Shown here: piece after piece, positions 25,330-34,841 of the stretch
Position numbering within the stretch: the stretch's first letter is position 1
Layout of the letters: the number at the start of each line of letters is the position of its first letter
Source: Caulobacteraceae bacterium UBA3198
GTDB taxonomy: Bacteria; Pseudomonadota; Alphaproteobacteria; Caulobacterales; Caulobacteraceae
Assembly: GCA_002363865.1 (NCBI GenBank)
Contig: DEWY01000002.1
Span: 124,001-188,000, forward strand
Direction: 5' to 3'
DNA length: 64,000 bases
Program-made: the position numbers and the translations under genes
The notes under the pieces: generated by a model
What the model was told of the DNA's origin: nothing
The model's input: the letters and a program-made list of their open reading frames with translations, nothing else
Database searches by the model: none

Positions 25330-26439
25330 CTATCGCAATTTCAGGGTCGCGAGACCCAGGAGGGCGAGCATCACCGCCACGATCCAGAACCGGATCACCA
25401 CGGTGGACTCCGACCAGCCGAGCTTCTCGAAATGGTGGTGGATTGGCGCCATGCGGAAGACGCGGCGGCCGGTCAGCTTGAAGGAGGCCACCTGGATCAT
25501 CACCGAGAGGGTCTCGAGCACGAACAGGCCGCCGACGATGGCCAGGACGATCTCGTGCTTGGTGGCCACGGCGACCGCGCCCAGGGCGCCGCCCAGCGCC
25601 AGGGAGCCGGTGTCGCCCATGAAGATCTTGGCCGGCGGGGCGTTGTACCAGAGGAAGCCCAGGCCGGCGCCGATGATGGCCCCGCAGAAGACCGCCACCT
25701 CGCCCACGCCTGGAACGAAATGCAGCTGCAGGTAGTTGGCGAACAGGTAGTTGCCGACCAGGTAGGCGATCAGGCCGAAGGCCGCTGCGGCGATCATCAC
25801 CGGCACGGTGGCCAGGCCATCCAGGCCGTCGGTGAAGTTCACCGCATTGGCCGCGCCGACGATCACCAGGGCGCCGAACAGCAGATAGAGCCAGCCGAGA
25901 TCCAGCAGGAAGTGCTTGAAGATCGGGAAGGCCAGAGAGGTGTTGAGGTCCGGCGATTCCGCGGTGCGCGCGCCGTAAAGGATCAGGACGGCCACCGCCG
26001 CCAGGGCGACGGCGAGCTCCAGGACCAGCCGCACCCGGCTGGAGACCCCCGCGGTGGTCTGCTTGGTGACCTTGGCGTAGTCATCGGTAAAGCCGAGCAC
26101 GCCGTAGCTGGCGGTGACGAACAGCACCACCCAGACATAGATGTTGGACAGGTCCGCCCAGAGCAGGGTGCCGACGATCAGGCCTGCAAGGATCATCACC
26201 CCGCCCATGGTCGGCGTGCCGGCCTTTTCGACGATGTGGCGTTCAATGCCGTCGGCGCGGATCGGCTGGCCCTTGCCCTGCTTGGCCTGCATCCAGCGGA
26301 TGAATCGCGACCCCATCAGGATCACCACCAGTTGGGCGGTGAACAGGGCCATGCCCGTCCGGAAAGTCAGATATTTCAGCAGGTTGAGGAAAGGGACATG
26401 TCCCTCCGCCGCCATCTGCGTGTAGAGCCAATAGAACAT
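25330..26439 (-). CDS. mraY: Phospho-N-acetylmuramoyl-pentapeptide transferase MraY
   Basis: Integral membrane enzyme that forms lipid I from UDP-MurNAc-pentapeptide and undecaprenyl phosphate. The 369 residues have about ten TM helices and the family motifs GTPTMGG (AGTPTMGGVMIL), the aspartate pair in GFTDDYAK, NFTDGLDGLA, FMGDTGSLALGG and MAPIHHHFEKLGW. Its ATG overlaps the murF stop by one base. Confidence 0.97.
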   Translation of the reverse strand: MFYWLYTQMAAEGHVPFLNLLKYLTFRTGMALFTAQLVVILMGSRFIRWMQAKQGKGQPIRADGIERHIVEKAGTPTMGGVMILAGLIVGTLLWADLSNIYVWVVLFVTASYGVLGFTDDYAKVTKQTTAGVSSRVRLVLELAVALAAVAVLILYGARTAESPDLNTSLAFPIFKHFLLDLGWLYLLFGALVIVGAANAVNFTDGLDGLATVPVMIAAAAFGLIAYLVGNYLFANYLQLHFVPGVGEVAVFCGAIIGAGLGFLWYNAPPAKIFMGDTGSLALGGALGAVAVATKHEIVLAIVGGLFVLETLSVMIQVASFKLTGRRVFRMAPIHHHFEKLGWSESTVVIRFWIVAVMLALLGLATLKLR

Positions 26440-27836
26440 CAGCCCTGCCCCCCTTGCGCACGACCGAGCTCTCCCAGGGCGGCCGCGACCACCCCGGCCC
26501 GAGAGCCGTTCGAACCTTTCACCATCACCACGTCGCCAGGCTCTACGGCCTGGGCGACCTGCGGCCCAATCTGAGCTGCGCTATCGGCGTAGCCGCCCCG
26601 ACGAGTCGAAGGAAGGGCGTCCCAGAGGGATTTCATCAGCGGCCCGGCGCAGAAGACGAGATCCACCTTGGCCGCCTCAAGGGGCTCCGCCAGGGCGCGG
26701 TGGAAGGCTTCGGCCTCGCCGCCCAGCTCCAGCATGTCGGTGAGCGCGACGATCCGTCGCCCCGTGGTCTTGCGGGCGCCCAGGCTGGAAATCGCCGCAG
26801 CCATGGAGATCGGATTGGCGTTGTAGCTTTCGTCGATGAGGGTAAAGGCGCCGCCGGCCAGGGGCACCTCACGCTCCGCGCCGCGGCCGGCCAGGGGCTC
26901 GAAGGCGCCGAGCGCCATCAGACTGTCCTCCAGGGTCACGTCCAGGGCCTGAAGCATCAGCAGCACGGCCATGCTGTTCAACCCCCAGTGGAACCCGGTC
27001 TGCAGGATCGGGAAGTCCAGGGTCGCGCCATGAAGCTGGGCGCGGACCACGGCCTGACCCGGGCCCGGATTGAAGCCGAGCAGACGGGCGTCCGCCCCCT
27101 CCCCGGTTCCGAAGGTGACCACCTTGGCCCCTGCGGTGCGCGCAGCCTGGGACAGGGTGTCGAACCAGACATTGTCGGCGTTGAGGATCGCCAGACCCCC
27201 TGGCTCCAGGCCGTCGAAAATCTCCGCCTTGGCCCGGGCCACCCCGATTTCGCCATCGGGGAAGTTCTCCACATGCACGGGACCGACCGTGGTGATCAGC
27301 GCCGCGTGAGGCCGGACCATGTGTGAGAGGGGGGTGATCTCATCGGCGTGGTTCATGCCGATCTCGAAGACCGCGCGGTCGGTGTCCCGGGGCATCCGGG
27401 CCAGGGTGAGTGGCACGCCGATATGGTTGTTGTAGGACTTCACCGAGGAGTGGGCCCTGCCGGCCAGGGCGAGGCCTGCGCGCACCGCCTGGGTGACGCT
27501 GGTCTTGCCGACGGAGCCGGTGACCGCTCCGCGTCGAGCCTGGGGCGCCCGAAGGCGCGCGGCCACGCCGAGCGCTTCCAGCGCCTTGAACGTGTCGGGG
27601 ACCAGGATGGCGGGGCCGTCCTGGGGCTGCGAGAATAGGGCCCCGGCGGCGCCCTGCCCCATGGCCTGGGGAATAAACTCATGACCATCGCGGGCGCCGG
27701 CCAGGGCGATGAACAGGTCGCCAGCCTCCACCGAGCGGCTGTCAATGGACAGCCCGCTCACGGCGAAGTCCCCGCCGATGACCTCGCCGCCCACGGCCTG
27801 GGCGATCTCGCTTGCGGTCCAGAGCGGCTCAGACAT
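26439..27836 (-). CDS. murF: UDP-N-acetylmuramoyl-tripeptide--D-Ala-D-Ala ligase MurF
   Basis: Joins D-Ala-D-Ala (made by Ddl, 13 kb away in this window) to the UDP-MurNAc-tripeptide. The 465 residues include the ATP loop VTGSVGKTSVTQAV, FEIGMNHADEITPLSHMVRP, and a C-terminal region with LIDESYNANPISMAAAI and LTDMLELGGEAEAFH. It overlaps murE by 8 bases and mraY by 1. Confidence 0.96.
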   Translation of the reverse strand: MSEPLWTASEIAQAVGGEVIGGDFAVSGLSIDSRSVEAGDLFIALAGARDGHEFIPQAMGQGAAGALFSQPQDGPAILVPDTFKALEALGVAARLRAPQARRGAVTGSVGKTSVTQAVRAGLALAGRAHSSVKSYNNHIGVPLTLARMPRDTDRAVFEIGMNHADEITPLSHMVRPHAALITTVGPVHVENFPDGEIGVARAKAEIFDGLEPGGLAILNADNVWFDTLSQAARTAGAKVVTFGTGEGADARLLGFNPGPGQAVVRAQLHGATLDFPILQTGFHWGLNSMAVLLMLQALDVTLEDSLMALGAFEPLAGRGAEREVPLAGGAFTLIDESYNANPISMAAAISSLGARKTTGRRIVALTDMLELGGEAEAFHRALAEPLEAAKVDLVFCAGPLMKSLWDALPSTRRGGYADSAAQIGPQVAQAVEPGDVVMVKGSNGSRAGVVAAALGELGRAQGGQG

Positions 27837-29280
27837 GGACGCCCTCCAGGGCCTGGGCGGTCACCGCCACGTCGTCGAAATAGTGGGTGACCCCGGCGAT
27901 GGTCTGGAACTGCTCATGACCCTTGCCGGCGACCACCAGCACGTCGCCGTCCCGCATCAGGGCGACAGCCGCGGCGATGGCTTCGCGGCGATCACCGATG
28001 TCCTGGGCCTCTGGCGCGCCTTGCCGGACCTGGGCGCGGATGGCCGCGGGGTCCTCGCTACGGGGATTGTCGTCGGTGACGATGGCGATGTCGGCCAAGG
28101 CTGCTGCGGCCTCGCCCATCAGGGCGCGCTTGGTGGGATCCCGGTCGCCGCCGGCCCCGAACACCACGATCAGCCGGCCGCGGGTATGGGGCCGCAGGGC
28201 CGAAAGCGCGGTCTTCAGGCCGTCGGGGGTGTGGGCGTAGTCCACATAGGCTTCGCCGCCGCGGGGGCCAGAGCCGACCCGCTGCATCCGGCCCGGCGCG
28301 CCCTGCAGGCGCTCCAGGGCCGCCAGAACGGTCTCGATGCTCTCGCCGGCGGCCAGGCAGAGGCCCGCCGCGGCCAGGGCGTTGGCGGCCTGAAAGGCGC
28401 CGGCCAGGGGCAGGCGAAGGTCGAAGGTGCGGCCGTCGTGGGACAGGCTCATCCGCTGGCCGTCAGGCAGCAGCTCGCGGCGGTTCAGACGCAGGCTCTG
28501 GCCGGCTTCGCCCACAGAGAGGATCGCATGGCCCGCCTGGACGGCGGCCGCGGCGAAGGGCCCGAAGGCCTCGGAGTCGGCGTTGAGGACGGCAGTCCCG
28601 CCCCGGGGCAGCAGGGTCTCGAACAGCCGCAGCTTGGCCGCCCGGTAGCTGTCCATGTCCCCGTGATAGTCCAGGTGATCCTGGGTGAGGTTCAGGAAGC
28701 CTGCGGCCTTGAGGGTCACGCCGTCCAGCCGGCGCTGGTCGATGCCGTGGGACGAGGCCTCCAGGGCCAGGTGGGTGACGCCCATGCCGGCCAGCTGCGA
28801 CAGAAGCTGGGCCACGTCCCCGGCGTCCGGCGTGGTCAGGCCGGGCGGCGTCAACTGCACATCCAGGTCCGGCCCCGAGGCCAGGACGCCGAGCGTCCCC
28901 ATGCTGGCGGCGCGGCGCCCGGCGCTGGCGAAGATCTGGCGGCAGAAGGTGGCGACAGAGGTCTTGCCGTTGGTACCCGTGACCGCCACGCACACCGGCG
29001 GCTGCGCGCCCCAGAAGCCGGTGGCGGCCAGGGCGTAGGCCCGGCGGGGATCGGCGACCTGCAGGACCGGAACCTCCAGCCCGTCAATGGCCGATCCGGA
29101 GAGGATGGCGGCTGCGCCGGCCTGGACGGCCTGGGCGGCGAAGGCCGCGCCGTCGGCCTGGGAGCCTGGCAGGGCGGCGAACAGGAAGCCGGGCTGGACC
29201 TTGCGGCTGTCAGCGGTGACGCCGGTGATCTCGGGATCCTGGTCCAGGTTGCGGGCCAGCAGGGCGGACAGACGGGGCAT
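27829..29280 (-). CDS. murE: UDP-MurNAc-tripeptide synthetase MurE (meso-diaminopimelate type)
   Basis: Adds the third residue of the stem peptide. The 483 residues contain VTGTNGKTSVATFCRQI, LEASSHGIDQRRLDGV and, near the C-terminus, VTDDNPRSEDP. The DNPR motif marks enzymes that use meso-diaminopimelate rather than lysine, as expected for a Gram-negative. The ATG overlaps the ftsI stop by one base (TAATG). Confidence 0.96.
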   Translation of the reverse strand: MPRLSALLARNLDQDPEITGVTADSRKVQPGFLFAALPGSQADGAAFAAQAVQAGAAAILSGSAIDGLEVPVLQVADPRRAYALAATGFWGAQPPVCVAVTGTNGKTSVATFCRQIFASAGRRAASMGTLGVLASGPDLDVQLTPPGLTTPDAGDVAQLLSQLAGMGVTHLALEASSHGIDQRRLDGVTLKAAGFLNLTQDHLDYHGDMDSYRAAKLRLFETLLPRGGTAVLNADSEAFGPFAAAAVQAGHAILSVGEAGQSLRLNRRELLPDGQRMSLSHDGRTFDLRLPLAGAFQAANALAAAGLCLAAGESIETVLAALERLQGAPGRMQRVGSGPRGGEAYVDYAHTPDGLKTALSALRPHTRGRLIVVFGAGGDRDPTKRALMGEAAAALADIAIVTDDNPRSEDPAAIRAQVRQGAPEAQDIGDRREAIAAAVALMRDGDVLVVAGKGHEQFQTIAGVTHYFDDVAVTAQALEGVHV

Positions 29281-31049
29281 TAGCGGGCCTCCCCAAGGAT
29301 GGCCGGCGCCGACGGCGCAGACGCCAGGCGCGGCTGGTTCGCCAAGGGACCGATGTGGCGCGAGACTCCGAGGAAGGGCGCGATTCGGGTGATGACCTGG
29401 CCCGTGGCCGGGGCGGCCACCCAGCCCCCCGTGGAGTAACCGAAGGTCTCCGGCGTGCCATGGGGCTCATCAAGCAGGATCAGCACGAAATAGCGGTCGT
29501 TTTCCAGGGGGCCATCGGACGGGAAGACGGCGGCGAAGGAGGAGACCTGGCGCTTGCCGTTGTAGCGGCGGATCTCGGGATCGTACTTCTCGCCGGTGCC
29601 GGTCTTGCCGCCGACGCTGAGCCCCGGGGCGTCTGCCTTGCCGCCGCTGCCGCCGGTGACATTGGCGCGCATGATCTGCAGCATCTGGGCAGAGGTGGTC
29701 TCCGACAGCACCCGCTTGGCTTCAGGCCGATAGCCCGGAGCCTGCTTGCGGATGGTCAGGGGCACCAGCTTGCCCCCGTTCAGGAGCGGCAGCATGGCGC
29801 GAGTCAGCGCCAGAGGAGAGACATTCATGCCATGGCCAAAGGAGGTGGAGGCGACAGCGTCCTCATTCCACACCTTGGGCGTCAGGGGCGAGGCCGATTC
29901 CTTCAATTCCACATCCGCCGCCGTGGTCAGCCCAAGGGCGGTGAAATAGCGGCTGAGACGTTCTGGCCCGACGCCGACGGCCAGCTTGGCGGTGCCGATA
30001 TTGGAGGAATGCTGGAACACCTCCACCAGGTTCAGCACCTTCCGAGAGGCGTGGTAGTCGTGGATGGTGCGATAGCCCAGCTTGTAGGGCTCACGGGCGT
30101 CGAAGGTCGAGGCCATGGTGGCCACGCCGGTATCGAGGCCGATGGCGACGGTGAAGGCCTTGAAGGTCGAGCCCATTTCGAAGACCGACGAGGCCGCCCG
30201 GTTCAGCCGCTCATTGGCGCTGGCCGTGCTGGCGACGTTCGGATCGAAATCCGGATAGCTGGCCAGACCCAGAATCTCGCCGGTGTGCACATGGGCGACG
30301 ACGCCTACCGCGCCCTTGGGCCCATAGGCCTGGACGGCCTTGCGCAGTTCATCTTCCAGGGCGCCCTGGATCCGCAGGTCAATGGACAGGGCCATTTCGC
30401 CCGAGCCGCGCGCCAGGCTGCGGATGTCGTCATTCAAGGCCAGCTCGGCGCCAGCCAGGCCTTCGCCGCCGGTGTCGGCGAAACCGATCAGGTGAGAGGC
30501 GGTGTGGTTGAGCGGATAGACCCGCTTCTGCTCCGGTTCGAAGGTGACGCCGGGCAGTCCAAGCTGATGGATGGCCGCCTTCTGGATGGGAGTCATGCCG
30601 CCCACCAGGAAGGTGCGGCGATCAGAGGTCAGGGCGCGGTCCAGGCGCTCGGCTGCCACATCCGGCAGGGCGCGGGCCAGGGCCTGGCGAGTCGCGTCGC
30701 GATCCCAGACCTCGGCCGGATCGACATAGAGCCCGTAGTGCAGCAGGTCGGCGGCCAGCAGGCGGCCCTCCCGGTCGACGATGTCGGCCCGCGCCTGAGG
30801 CGGCATCCACCCTGGGCCGCCGCCGCCGCCGGACCCTGAGAAGAGCGCCGCCTGGGTGGCGCCCATGGCCAGGGCGCCGAAGCCAAGACCAAAGAACAGC
30901 ATCACCAGGAAGATACGGATGCGGGCGTCGTCCTCCACACGGCCCGCGGCGCGGGCGCGTTCGAAGGCGTGCTCCAGCCGCCAGAGGGCCGCGCCCAGCC
31001 AGCGAAGGCCGAAGGGGAACCTGCGGGTGACCACGCCGGCGAGGCTCAT
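29280..31049 (-). CDS. ftsI: Division-specific transpeptidase FtsI (PBP3)
   Basis: Class B penicillin-binding protein that cross-links septal peptidoglycan with FtsW. The 589 residues consist of a basic cytoplasmic tail, one TM helix (FLVMLFFGLGFGALAMGATQ), a pedestal domain (RADIVDREGRLLAADLL), and the transpeptidase domain with the active-site STFK (S294, in FEMGSTFKAF), HSSNIG (the SxN motif) and GGKTGTGEKYD (KTG). It overlaps ftsL by 4 and murE by 1 base. Confidence 0.95.
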   Translation of the reverse strand: MSLAGVVTRRFPFGLRWLGAALWRLEHAFERARAAGRVEDDARIRIFLVMLFFGLGFGALAMGATQAALFSGSGGGGGPGWMPPQARADIVDREGRLLAADLLHYGLYVDPAEVWDRDATRQALARALPDVAAERLDRALTSDRRTFLVGGMTPIQKAAIHQLGLPGVTFEPEQKRVYPLNHTASHLIGFADTGGEGLAGAELALNDDIRSLARGSGEMALSIDLRIQGALEDELRKAVQAYGPKGAVGVVAHVHTGEILGLASYPDFDPNVASTASANERLNRAASSVFEMGSTFKAFTVAIGLDTGVATMASTFDAREPYKLGYRTIHDYHASRKVLNLVEVFQHSSNIGTAKLAVGVGPERLSRYFTALGLTTAADVELKESASPLTPKVWNEDAVASTSFGHGMNVSPLALTRAMLPLLNGGKLVPLTIRKQAPGYRPEAKRVLSETTSAQMLQIMRANVTGGSGGKADAPGLSVGGKTGTGEKYDPEIRRYNGKRQVSSFAAVFPSDGPLENDRYFVLILLDEPHGTPETFGYSTGGWVAAPATGQVITRIAPFLGVSRHIGPLANQPRLASAPSAPAILGEAR

Positions 31050-31399
31050 GGGGCGGCCTCCGGCTGGGGCGCGGCGGCCAGGGCCGGCTTGGGCGGCGCC
31101 AGGGCGGCCAGGGAGTCGGCGGTGGTTTCGCGGGTCACGTCCACCGGGCCCATTTCCAGATAGGTGCTCGACAGATGCTCGATCCGCGAGGGCTGTTCGA
31201 GATGAGCGACCTCGGCCTCCAGCAGGCGGATCTGCGCGCGCTCAGAAGCGATCTGGCGCTCCACCGAAGCGATCTCGGCCCGCTCGCGGCTGGCGATGGT
31301 CTTGGCCAGATAGACGCTCATGATCAGCAGGACCAGCAGGCCGAGGGCGATGACGTCGACGAGCCGGAACCCGCGGATGCGGCGATCGATCACGCTCAT
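31046..31399 (-). CDS. ftsL: Cell division protein FtsL
   Basis: A 117-residue bitopic protein with a short cytoplasmic tail (MSVIDRRIRGFRLV), a TM helix (VIALGLLVLLIMSVYLAKTI), and a periplasmic coiled coil (about residues 35-70, ASRERAEIASVERQIASERA and on) ending in an Ala/Pro-rich tail. Sequence conservation in FtsL is weak; the call rests on topology, length and position between rsmH and ftsI, with 4-base overlaps on both sides. Confidence 0.85.
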   Translation of the reverse strand: MSVIDRRIRGFRLVDVIALGLLVLLIMSVYLAKTIASRERAEIASVERQIASERAQIRLLEAEVAHLEQPSRIEHLSSTYLEMGPVDVTRETTADSLAALAPPKPALAAAPQPEAAP

Positions 31400-32328
31400 G
31401 CCGCAGCCCTCCAGACCGGCGCCTCGGTGCGCACGGCGGCCCGCAGCTTGGCCGAGCGCGCCCGGGGATTGGCGTCCAGCTCCACCTGGCCAGAGGTGCG
31501 GGCGCCGTTGAAGCTCAGGGCGAAGCTGGGGGCGCGGGCGTCCTCGACGGGCGGCAGGTGACGCGAGCCGGCGGGCGTGCGGCCCGCGCGCTCCGCCAGG
31601 AAAGCCTTCACGATCCGGTCTTCCAGGGAATGGAAGGTGACCACCGCCAGCCGACCGCCCGGCTTGAGAACCCGCTCGGCGGCGACAAGGCCGGCCTCAA
31701 GTTCGGCCAGCTCGTCATTGACGGCGATTCGTAGCGCCTGGAAGGACCGGGTGGCCGGGTGGGACTTGGCGCCGCGACGGCCGCCCAGGACGCCTTCGAT
31801 GAAGTCGGCAAGCTCGGCGGTGCGGGTGAACGGCTGCTGGACCCGGCGGCGCGCAATGGCGCCGGCAATGCGGCGGGACTTCTTTTCCTCGCCATAGACG
31901 AAGAGGATGCGGGCCAGATCCTCGGGCTCGGCGGTGTTGACCAGATCGGCGGCGGTCTCGCCCTGGTCGCCCATCCGCATGTCCAGGGGACCGTCGCGCA
32001 GGAAGGAGAAGCCGCGATCGGCCTCGTCCAGCTGCATGGAGGAGACGCCGAGGTCGAGGGCCACGCCGTCGGCTGCGCCCTCCCCCAGGACCTCGTCCAT
32101 CTCGGAAAAGCGTGCGCAGACCAAGGTGAAGCGCTCGGCCGGCAAGTCGGCGGCGAAACGGGCGGCGGTGGGATCGCGGTCAAACGCGGTGACCTTGGCG
32201 CCGGCCGCCAGGAAGGCGCGGGCGTAGCCGCCGGCGCCAAAGGTGCCGTCGACCACCACATCACCCGGCGAGATGGCCAGGGCCTCGACGACTTCGTTCA
32301 GAAGGACAGGCAGATGGGGCGCGGTCAC
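31396..32328 (-). CDS. rsmH: 16S rRNA (cytosine-1402-N4) methyltransferase RsmH
   Basis: SAM-dependent enzyme (MraW) methylating C1402 in the ribosomal P site. The 310 residues show HLPVLLNEVVEAL, the SAM loop DGTFGAGGYARAFL, LDLGVSSMQLDEADRGFSF and FHSLEDRIVKAFL near the C-terminus. It begins with GTG (32326-32328) overlapping the mraZ stop by 4 bases (GTGA), which favours translational coupling to mraZ. Confidence 0.96.
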   Translation of the reverse strand: MTAPHLPVLLNEVVEALAISPGDVVVDGTFGAGGYARAFLAAGAKVTAFDRDPTAARFAADLPAERFTLVCARFSEMDEVLGEGAADGVALDLGVSSMQLDEADRGFSFLRDGPLDMRMGDQGETAADLVNTAEPEDLARILFVYGEEKKSRRIAGAIARRRVQQPFTRTAELADFIEGVLGGRRGAKSHPATRSFQALRIAVNDELAELEAGLVAAERVLKPGGRLAVVTFHSLEDRIVKAFLAERAGRTPAGSRHLPPVEDARAPSFALSFNGARTSGQVELDANPRARSAKLRAAVRTEAPVWRAAA

Positions 32329-32792
32329 GAGCCGGACCCCAAACGGGCGGCGCGCTGGTCGGCGCGCATCTTGGCCAGACCCTCGCGGGCCAGTTCGCGC
32401 TGGGCGGCGCGGTGGGCCTGGAAGGCTTCGCGCTCCCAGATCTGGAAACGGTCACCCAGGCCGACGATGACCACCCAGTCGGTCAGGCCAAACAGGTCAC
32501 ACAGGGTTTCGGGCAGGGTCACCCGGCCGGCGGTGTCGAAGGACAGGCGCGCCATGCCGCCGAGCACTGAGACCTCCAGCGCCGAACGCAGGGGGTCGCC
32601 GAACTCCAGCTCCTCGATCAGGCCGTTGTAGCGGTCGAACAGGGCCTTGCCGCCGCCCTCGATGCAGTCGGCCTCGATGGAGGGGAAACAGACGACGCCG
32701 TCGAAGGGCCCCGACACGAGGGCGCGGAACTCCTGCGGCACCACGAGGCGCCGCTTTGCGTCCAGCTGCTTCTCGAAGGTCGAGACAAACAT
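32325..32792 (-). CDS. mraZ: Transcriptional regulator MraZ
   Basis: First gene of the dcw cluster, a ring-forming DNA-binding protein of the AbrB fold that represses its own operon in E. coli. The 155 residues comprise two repeats with the DXXXR signature: FEKQLDAKRRLVVPQEFRAL near the start and RLSFDTAGRVTLPETL in the second half. The ATG at 32790-32792 is clear. Upstream lie 278 bases with an AT-rich stretch, a LexA box and the 3' end of rnpB. Confidence 0.95.
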   Translation of the reverse strand: MFVSTFEKQLDAKRRLVVPQEFRALVSGPFDGVVCFPSIEADCIEGGGKALFDRYNGLIEELEFGDPLRSALEVSVLGGMARLSFDTAGRVTLPETLCDLFGLTDWVVIVGLGDRFQIWEREAFQAHRAAQRELAREGLAKMRADQRAARLGSGS

Positions 32793-32997
32793 TCGCGCCC
32801 GACGCCCTCATTTGCGACCCCCACAGGTCGCCGCCCCAACCATCCCGCCGGATCGCCAACGGAGTCCGCCAGCCCCCAGCGAACAAGAAATGGGTTAACA
32901 TGGGATGGATTGGGTCGCAATGACTCTGAAGCCGGGAATCCCCAGAATACAAAGATGTCGCATGAGGTTTATGGTTAACGCACGTAAACACTCCACA

Positions 32998-33024
32998 GAA
33001 CATACATGGAACATGTTAAGTATA
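32998..33024 (-). promoter_or_regulatory. LexA (SOS) box overlapping a -10 element upstream of mraZ
   Basis: GAACATACATGGAAC at 32998-33012 is, on the minus strand, GTTC-N7-GTTC, a perfect alphaproteobacterial LexA box. A -10-like TATACT lies at 33019-33024, so transcription would start at about 33012, right on the box. The -35 is not recognisable. It lies 206 bases upstream of the mraZ start and 58 bases below the rnpB 3' end, so mraZ and the dcw cluster are the likely targets. An ATG at 33012-33014 opens a 39-codon frame with atypical codon use. The remaining leader (32793-32997) shows no other clear element. Confidence 0.6.
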
Positions 33025-33070
33025 GTGGGGATTGAACGCTGCGCGGGCGGCGAAGTGAACGGGAAGCGGC

Positions 33071-33468
<398 letters not shown>

Positions 33469-33509
33469 GCGCAGATCAGTGGGCGCAGGGCCGCCCGCGG
33501 TCAAGGGTG

Positions 33510-34118
33510 TCAGTCAGTGGGACTGCGTCCCATCGCCTGGGCGATCGGGTGGCCGCCAAGGGCCCACGTTACCCGGGTCCGCTCGTCCGCCGGCTTGTTC
33601 TGGGACAGCTTGAAGGTCCCCTCCAGACGATGGGGCCGCAGACGAAAGCCCTGGATGCCGGCCAGCATGGCCTCAAACCGTCCCGGCGACATCTTGTGGC
33701 GGGTCCAGGGCGGCTTGGGGGCGAGCCTGGCTTCAGCCTGGGCCGAGAGGTCATCGAGGATCCGGACCAGATCCGCCTCGCCCAGCGGCGTCACCTCGCC
33801 CTCCGCCTCGACGGTGAGATAGTTCCAGGTGGGGACCTGGTCGGGGCGCTCATACCAGTCGGGGCTCACATAGGCGTCCGGCCCCTGGGAGACGGCCAGG
33901 GCGGCGGCTCCTTGCGCAAAGATGGGCGACAGGACGTTGTTGCGCGACAGATGGAAGTCGAGGGCCACGGCTTCCCCCTCCTGTCGCAGCACGACCGGTG
34001 CGTGGGCGACCCTCAGGCTCGCCTCGCCCGCGGCGAAAAACCCCATGAAGGGATAGGTTGTCAGATGGGTGATCAGCGCCTCGGCGTCCGTCACCCGGAA
34101 GGGCGCGGCGGGATGCAT
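33510..34118 (-). CDS. PaiB-family FMN-binding protein
   Basis: A 202-residue protein of the PaiB/FMN-binding split-barrel family, annotated in Bacillus as a negative regulator of sporulation and protease genes. Recognisable stretches are FMGFFAAGEASLRVAHAPVVL, FHLSRNNVL, YVSPDWYERPDQVPTWNYLTVEAEG and FKLSQNKPADERTRV. The real biochemical role in proteobacteria is not settled; a flavin- or haem-related stress function is as likely as transcriptional control. Its ATG overlaps the amidase stop by one base (TGATG), so it is the last gene of a three-gene unit. Confidence 0.85.
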   Translation of the reverse strand: MHPAAPFRVTDAEALITHLTTYPFMGFFAAGEASLRVAHAPVVLRQEGEAVALDFHLSRNNVLSPIFAQGAAALAVSQGPDAYVSPDWYERPDQVPTWNYLTVEAEGEVTPLGEADLVRILDDLSAQAEARLAPKPPWTRHKMSPGRFEAMLAGIQGFRLRPHRLEGTFKLSQNKPADERTRVTWALGGHPIAQAMGRSPTD

Positions 34119-34837
34119 CAGGCCTGGGCCCGCAGGAGCGCGATCAGCCGGGCCCGGGTCTCACCGTCAGCGATCCCGTCCACCTGATGGGGTCGCCAGT
34201 GCCGCTGGAAGGCGGTGACCACCGTGGTGGTGGCCGCGTCGAACTGACCGGACGGCGGGCACTCATAGCCCAGCCGCGTCAGGCCGGCCTGGAAGGCGAA
34301 CACCCCCGCCCCCTCGGCGCCTTCGGCCAGGGGCGCGCCGGGCGCGGGGTCGGGCTCGACCCACAGGCCGTGACCGGCCTGCGCCAGGGTCTTCCATGGG
34401 AAGAGCTCGCCCGGATCGATCTTGCGGTTCGGCGCCACGTCGGAGTGACCGATGATATCGCCGTCGGCGATCATCCAGCGGGTGCGGATGTCGTCGGCCA
34501 GAGCGATGACCGCGGCGATCTGAGCGTCCGGAAAGGGTCGATAGCCGAACTCGTGGCCCGGATTGACGATCTCGATGCCGATGGAGCGGCCATTGATGTC
34601 GCGCTCGCCCTTCCAGAACGAGACGCCGGCGTGCCACGCGCGGCGCTCCTCAGCCACCAGGGTGAAGATGCGGCCGTCCTCCTCCACCACATAGTGAGAG
34701 CTGACCTTGGCCTCAGGATCGCGCAGGCGGGCGATAGCCGCCTCCCCGCTCTCCATGCCGGTATAGTGCAGCAGCAGGATGTCCGGGGGACCGGCCCGTT
34801 CGTTGAAGTTGGGCGAAGGCGCGGGAATGATGTCCAT
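34118..34837 (-). CDS. AmpD-like N-acetylmuramoyl-L-alanine amidase with PG-binding domain
   Basis: Cleaves the bond between muramic acid and L-Ala in cell-wall fragments. The 239 residues have an Amidase_2 fold with zinc-ligand regions ILLLHYTGM, AWHAGVSFWKG and IIGHSDVAPNRKIDPGELFPW, followed by a PG_binding_1 module (about 165-235). No signal peptide is seen, so it is probably a cytosolic recycling enzyme acting on anhydro-muropeptides, although the binding module is more usual in AmiD-type envelope enzymes. It lies 4 bases after the EamA transporter gene. Confidence 0.88.
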   Translation of the reverse strand: MDIIPAPSPNFNERAGPPDILLLHYTGMESGEAAIARLRDPEAKVSSHYVVEEDGRIFTLVAEERRAWHAGVSFWKGERDINGRSIGIEIVNPGHEFGYRPFPDAQIAAVIALADDIRTRWMIADGDIIGHSDVAPNRKIDPGELFPWKTLAQAGHGLWVEPDPAPGAPLAEGAEGAGVFAFQAGLTRLGYECPPSGQFDAATTTVVTAFQRHWRPHQVDGIADGETRARLIALLRAQA

Positions 34838-34841
34838 GGCC

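Noticed and set aside
32793..32880. GGG-rich repeats upstream of mraZ as possible MraZ-binding boxes (TGGGN at 10-base spacing)
   Set aside because: The spacing between the GGG runs is irregular (about 9, 13 and 15), so the E. coli-type triple box is not reproduced.
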